NCBI RefSeq assembly: GCF_002224265.1
Contig: NZ_CP012881.1
Location: forward strand, 2,604,001-2,668,000
Source of the DNA: Vibrio vulnificus NBRC 15645 = ATCC 27562
GTDB taxonomy: Bacteria > Pseudomonadota > Gammaproteobacteria > Enterobacterales > Vibrionaceae
Length of the DNA stretch: 64,000 nt
Direction: 5' to 3'
Shown here: piece by piece, positions 60,717 to 64,000 of the stretch
How positions within the stretch are numbered: position 1 is the first letter of the stretch
Layout: each line of letters opens with the position of its first letter
Program-made: the position numbers and the translations under genes
Notes under the pieces: model-generated
The model's input: only the letters and a program-made list of their open reading frames with translations
What the model was told of the DNA's origin: nothing
Database searches by the model: none

Positions 60717-62718
60717 ATTAACTAACTTTCGTCAGTTTTACGGCAATGATAACAAAATTGAATTTTCAACAGATAGAGAAAAAAACGTCACTCTAATCCA
60801 TGCCGAAAATGGTGTAGGTAAAACCACTATACTTAACAGCATCTTATGGTGTTTTTACGACAAGTTTACTGCTGATTTTGAAAAACAAGAAGAGCTTGTA
60901 AATTTAGATGCTAAGAAAGAAGGAATTACTAAATGTGGTGTTGAGGTAGAGTTTTTTCATGAGGGTAATACCTACAGTGCAAGTAGAACATTTGATAGCA
61001 CCTTAGGCACATCCAAATTAAGTCTATTCTCTGTAAGTGGAGGTAGTTATGAACCTATTCGGAGTGATAAACGGTTTCTAAATAGCGTGATTCCTGAAGA
61101 TATGGCAGAGTATTTTCTATTTCACGGAGAAGGGATTTCACAACTACAGGCCAACAAGGGGAATTTTAGAAAAGCTATTAGGGATATTCTAGGCTTCACA
61201 CTAGCTGAACAAGCAATTGAAGATTTTGGTCAAATTAGAGAGAAATGGAACTCAAAATTAACGAAGATAAATAATGCCAATACTAAATTTTTAAAGGTTC
61301 AAGAGGAATTAAAAGAAAACACTATTACGCTTACAACTAAGAAGTTACAACAGAAAAATATATTAGATATACTAAGTGAGCTTGAACTTGAAAGGCAGAG
61401 AATTGATGATGAGATAATAAGTTGCAAAGTTGCAGATGCTACAGAGCTTAAAAAGCGAATAAAATCAGCAGAAAATTCTTTAGATAGTCACAAAGCAAAT
61501 CTAAAGCGTGAGCAGGTAAGAAGACAAAAACTAATTGGCGAGTATGGATGGCGCGTCTTTGGGTTAGATATTAGTGAAAAAAGTTTAAGTTTCATTGATA
61601 CTACAACACTTACAGGAAAGGTACCAGCACCCTACGATGAAACTTTGGTAAAAGATATAATTTCATCTGCTAGGTGTATTTGTGGCCGAGACGTATGTCC
61701 GGAATCGCCAGAACATAATGCGATACTATCTTTATTAGATCACGCAAATACTGCAGAGATAAAACAAAATATAATGAAGGCTCGTTCTTTTGCTGAAACT
61801 ATTGGGAATAAGTCAAGAGACTTTATTGACAACTTGTTAGAAGTAGGACGTTCAGTTAAGTCGTTTAATAATCTAATAGCATCTTCTAAAGAAAGTATAA
61901 CTCAATTAAATGTGGAATTAGATAAAATCGATGATAGCAAGTTAAAGGTTCTTCGTTCTCAAGAAATGGATGTAAAAGAGAAAATAACACGATTTTCTGC
62001 ATCTCAGAGGGTAATAAGCAAAGAAATTGCCGAGTTACAAAACTCTATTGCATCCCTCAAAAAAGAAGTTGAGAAACAATTACCTAGTGGTGCAGAGAGT
62101 TATAGCTTGCATAAGTGCATTAAATTTGTAGAACAACTTACAGATCTCAGCGAGAGAAAGTTAAGAGAAACAGAAAAGGATTCAAAATTTCTTATTGCAA
62201 AAGACGTAAATGATATTCTTAGTACTTTTAGTCGAAAGGACTATTCTGTTAGGGTTTCTGATACATTTAACTTTGAACTCGTAAGGGAAGACGGAAATAT
62301 AGTGGCTAAAAGTAAAGGTGAGAAACTATTGCTAAATTTAGCTTTTGTATCAGCCTTGATAAATATGGCTGAGCAGAGAAGTAAAGCTGATGGTAAATTC
62401 TTACAACCAGGTACAGTTGCTCCTTTTATCATTGACGCTCCATTTGGCGAGCTCGATGAAACCTATCGAGAAGCCACAGCAAAATTTTTACCTGAAAACT
62501 CAGAACAACTTGTTCTGCTACTCTCTTCATCTCATTGGCGTGGGACTGTCGGTAAAACTATCGAAGACAAAGTTGGAAGTGAGTATATTCTGGTTTCTCA
62601 TAAAAAATATCATAGAAATGGCAAGCCATTGGATGAAATATATATTAATAATAATAAGTATAATCAATCCGAATATAATTCTAGTTTCAACGGCTCAACT
62701 ATAGTAAAGGTTAAGTAA
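60697..62718 (+). CDS. DndD-like SMC/Rad50-type ATPase with a cysteine cluster
   Basis: This 673-aa protein has an SMC-type head split by coiled coils. Walker A is A36-E-N-G-V-G-K42-T-T, the ABC signature S539-K-G-E-K, and Walker B FIID580-A-P-F-G-E-L-D587. Two coiled coils (about 180-290 and 350-480) flank a central segment with C327-x-C329-G-R-D-V-C334, in the position of the Rad50 zinc hook but with different spacing. It resembles DndD, yet the true DndD is encoded at the right edge on the other strand, so this is a second, divergent copy in a different operon. A companion ATPase to the PLD-helicase is the best guess. Confidence 0.82.
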   Translation: MKIKRIKLTNFRQFYGNDNKIEFSTDREKNVTLIHAENGVGKTTILNSILWCFYDKFTADFEKQEELVNLDAKKEGITKCGVEVEFFHEGNTYSASRTFDSTLGTSKLSLFSVSGGSYEPIRSDKRFLNSVIPEDMAEYFLFHGEGISQLQANKGNFRKAIRDILGFTLAEQAIEDFGQIREKWNSKLTKINNANTKFLKVQEELKENTITLTTKKLQQKNILDILSELELERQRIDDEIISCKVADATELKKRIKSAENSLDSHKANLKREQVRRQKLIGEYGWRVFGLDISEKSLSFIDTTTLTGKVPAPYDETLVKDIISSARCICGRDVCPESPEHNAILSLLDHANTAEIKQNIMKARSFAETIGNKSRDFIDNLLEVGRSVKSFNNLIASSKESITQLNVELDKIDDSKLKVLRSQEMDVKEKITRFSASQRVISKEIAELQNSIASLKKEVEKQLPSGAESYSLHKCIKFVEQLTDLSERKLRETEKDSKFLIAKDVNDILSTFSRKDYSVRVSDTFNFELVREDGNIVAKSKGEKLLLNLAFVSALINMAEQRSKADGKFLQPGTVAPFIIDAPFGELDETYREATAKFLPENSEQLVLLLSSSHWRGTVGKTIEDKVGSEYILVSHKKYHRNGKPLDEIYINNNKYNQSEYNSSFNGSTIVKVK

Positions 62719-63173
62719 TGGCTACAATTTACATTGATAAAAAATATACTAATTTATGTAAGCAGTTTTGTGATGATAGGGATGCTAAGACACAGGAAAA
62801 AACTTTTCGCACATATATGGATTTAGCTGTTTTTGCAGCCTTGGTTGGTTTCCAAAGAGAACGTATTAAAGTGGAAAATAATGGGCCAGAAATTCCCGAT
62901 TCAGTTTTTTTTAATAATAGGCAAGAAGGTCTAGTCTACTTATTTGCATTAATAGAAACTGAAGATCCCTATATACTGAAAGAAGACAGGCAGTGTTGGA
63001 AAATATTTGAAGACTATGTGAACGCTGGAATGTATGAGATTGCAGGATGGTTAGCAGATAATCCTACAGATGCTTTTGGTACGGACACTTTGCTTAATGC
63101 GATAGCGGAAAAAGCTACTGCTTTAATTGACCAAGATTCGGAAAATATTGACATTCCGCCGAATGTATTTTAA
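62718..63173 (+). CDS. Putative Dnd system-associated protein 4
   Basis: This 151-aa protein overlaps the ATPase gene by one base (TAATG). Its look, a short basic N terminus (YIDKKYTNLCKQFCDDRDAKTQEKTFRTYMDLAVFAALVGFQRER) and an acidic helical C-terminal half, reminds me of the small protein family found beside dnd loci (Dnd-associated protein 4). That match is from memory. No catalytic motif is visible. It is the last gene of the cassette, facing dndE. Confidence 0.65.
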   Translation: MATIYIDKKYTNLCKQFCDDRDAKTQEKTFRTYMDLAVFAALVGFQRERIKVENNGPEIPDSVFFNNRQEGLVYLFALIETEDPYILKEDRQCWKIFEDYVNAGMYEIAGWLADNPTDAFGTDTLLNAIAEKATALIDQDSENIDIPPNVF

Positions 63174-63279
63174 AAAATGGTTGGGTTTCGAAATCAAACT
63201 ATTTTCCTTTTCAGTCTAATATACAGTCAATGAATTACAGATAAGAACTAAAGTGATCCTACATCATCTTCCAAATGAG

Positions 63280-63307
63280 AAGTCAGGTGTAAATTTACAC
63301 CTGACTT
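63280..63307. repeat. Perfect 28-bp palindrome between convergent operons
   Basis: AAGTCAGGTGTAAA is followed immediately by its exact reverse complement, between the cassette's last gene and dndE, which converge here. The position suits a shared terminator, but there is no good T run on either side and no loop, so an operator or other site is also possible. Confidence 0.85.
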
Positions 63308-63322
63308 AAGTTAGCCAAAGAC

Positions 63323-63670
63323 CTAAATTTTTATTGAAAAATCTAGCGTATTTTTATGATTTCGTATTGAAGATATTCCATCTTCCACATGCGCAGCCCA
63401 AGCTTGTTGATATTCTTTAGTATCAAGATCTGGGTAGTACATTTTCAAAACTAACTCAGTAACATCACTAGTTTCTCCAAGCCAAGTATACTTATCCAAT
63501 ACAAGTGAGCCGTCTAACTTGGCTTCTTGGCCTTGATAACGGAAGTCACTTTCTATTGAACGGAAGAAAGCAATACGTGCCGATACGTTTGGAGTGATAC
63601 CAGTATAGCCCTTCAACTTTTTAAGCTGTTCTTCAGTAGTGCGAGTCAGGTTCATACGATTAGGTAGCAT
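63323..63670 (-). CDS. dndE: DNA sulfur modification protein DndE
   Basis: DndE (115 aa) is a subunit of the phosphorothioation machinery. It binds nicked DNA and works with DndC and DndD. The family pattern is clear: MLPNRMNLTRTTEEQLKKLKGYTGITPN, then ARIAFFRSIESDF and the C-terminal Trp-Ala-Ala-His-x-Glu-x-Gly-Ile segment. Its start overlaps the dndD stop by one base (TAATG on the minus strand). Confidence 0.93.
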   Translation of the reverse strand: MLPNRMNLTRTTEEQLKKLKGYTGITPNVSARIAFFRSIESDFRYQGQEAKLDGSLVLDKYTWLGETSDVTELVLKMYYPDLDTKEYQQAWAAHVEDGISSIRNHKNTLDFSIKI

Positions 63671-64000
63671 TACACAGCCTCCTTAGTTGTTTCTCTCCAG
63701 AAGTAACCTTCTTTCAAGGTTGAAGACTTAGTTGTACCGTCAAAGCAGATTTCGTAAGTGCGCGCAATATCGTCTTGAATAAGACTGGTGTAGTTTCTAT
63801 CGATCTCTGTATCTGTCGATAGAATCACAACTTGGTGGCTTGCTGTTGGGAAGTAGTTCTCAACGAGCTTATCACGGTGGTGCGAGTCTAAGCGACCTAG
63901 TGGTGTATCAATAATAATTGGCAGCTTACGACCAGATGTACGGCCTAGCGCTTCCAGAATTGAGATCGCGTAGATCTGTTTTTCACCTGCAGACATTGCT
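63670..64000 (-). CDS. dndD: DNA sulfur modification protein DndD, C-terminal part (cut by the window edge)
   Basis: Only the last 110 codons are visible; the gene continues past the right edge. The visible part holds the ABC signature MSAGEKQIYAIS and the Walker B/D-loop IIIDTPLGRLDSHHRDKLVENYFP of DndD, the SMC-like ATPase of the phosphorothioation complex. It overlaps dndE by one base. The Met at 63,996 is internal, not the start. Confidence 0.92.
   Translation of the reverse strand, partial: AMSAGEKQIYAISILEALGRTSGRKLPIIIDTPLGRLDSHHRDKLVENYFPTASHQVVILSTDTEIDRNYTSLIQDDIARTYEICFDGTTKSSTLKEGYFWRETTKEAV

Noticed and set aside
60697..62718. Calling this ATPase the modification protein DndD
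   Set aside because: The true dndD C terminus, next to dndE on the minus strand, is visible at the right edge with the canonical motifs.

Overview
This is Vibrionaceae chromosome, most likely a Vibrio of the vulnificus/parahaemolyticus/cholerae group. The evidence is a Vibrio-typical gene order (topA, glgC-glgA, tfoY, purR, torD/torR, elyC-cmoM-mukFEB, cmoB-cmoA, aspS, ruvCAB, cydABX-ybgE, ybgC-tolQRAB-pal-cpoB, nadA) and a Vc2-type c-di-GMP riboswitch in front of tfoY. The species cannot be fixed from the sequence alone.

Layout. 0-7 kb: yciN, topoisomerase I and the glycogen pair glgC/glgA. 7-13 kb: an alpha/beta hydrolase, a DUF2007 zinc-ribbon protein, a TVP38/TMEM64 membrane protein, riboswitch-controlled tfoY, purR, and divergent torD and torR. 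13-21 kb: elyC, the tRNA methyltransferase cmoM and the MukFEB condensin operon. 21-27 kb, leftward: an ATP-grasp ligase / inactive transglutaminase / aspartyl-type zinc protease operon, cmoB and cmoA with an 11-copy heptanucleotide array between them, and yecE. 27-32 kb: aspS and the Holliday-junction genes ruvC, ruvA and ruvB. 32-42 kb: cytochrome bd oxidase behind two perfect FNR sites and a perfect CRP site, the Tol-Pal operon and nadA. 42-49 kb: a four-gene potassium channel / DUF350 / DUF1190 / glutathionylspermidine-synthase-like operon, a YecA-family gene, a large hybrid histidine kinase, alaE and tRNA-Ser(GGA).

From tRNA-Ser to the right edge the window is a DNA-phosphorothioation defence island. 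The restriction genes dptF-dptG-dptH read rightward. The modification genes dndD (cut by the window edge) and dndE enter from the right on the minus strand, so dndB/dndC and any integrase should lie beyond the edge. Wedged between dptH and dndE is a visibly AT-richer, tightly overlapping five-gene cassette (57,992-63,173): a 114-aa unknown, a PLD-nuclease/SF2-helicase fusion, a 75-aa unknown, a second DndD-like SMC ATPase with a cysteine cluster, and a 151-aa protein resembling Dnd-associated protein 4. I read this as a second, less characterised effector module attached to the same modification system. It is the most interesting part of the window.

How the genes work together: DndD/DndE (with unseen partners) would place sulfur in the DNA backbone. 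DptFGH would attack DNA lacking it, using a P-loop ATPase, a HerA-like motor and, as I infer, a PD-(D/E)xK site in DptH. The inserted helicase/SMC cassette could sense or cut by a separate route. The rest of the window is ordinary Vibrio housekeeping DNA.
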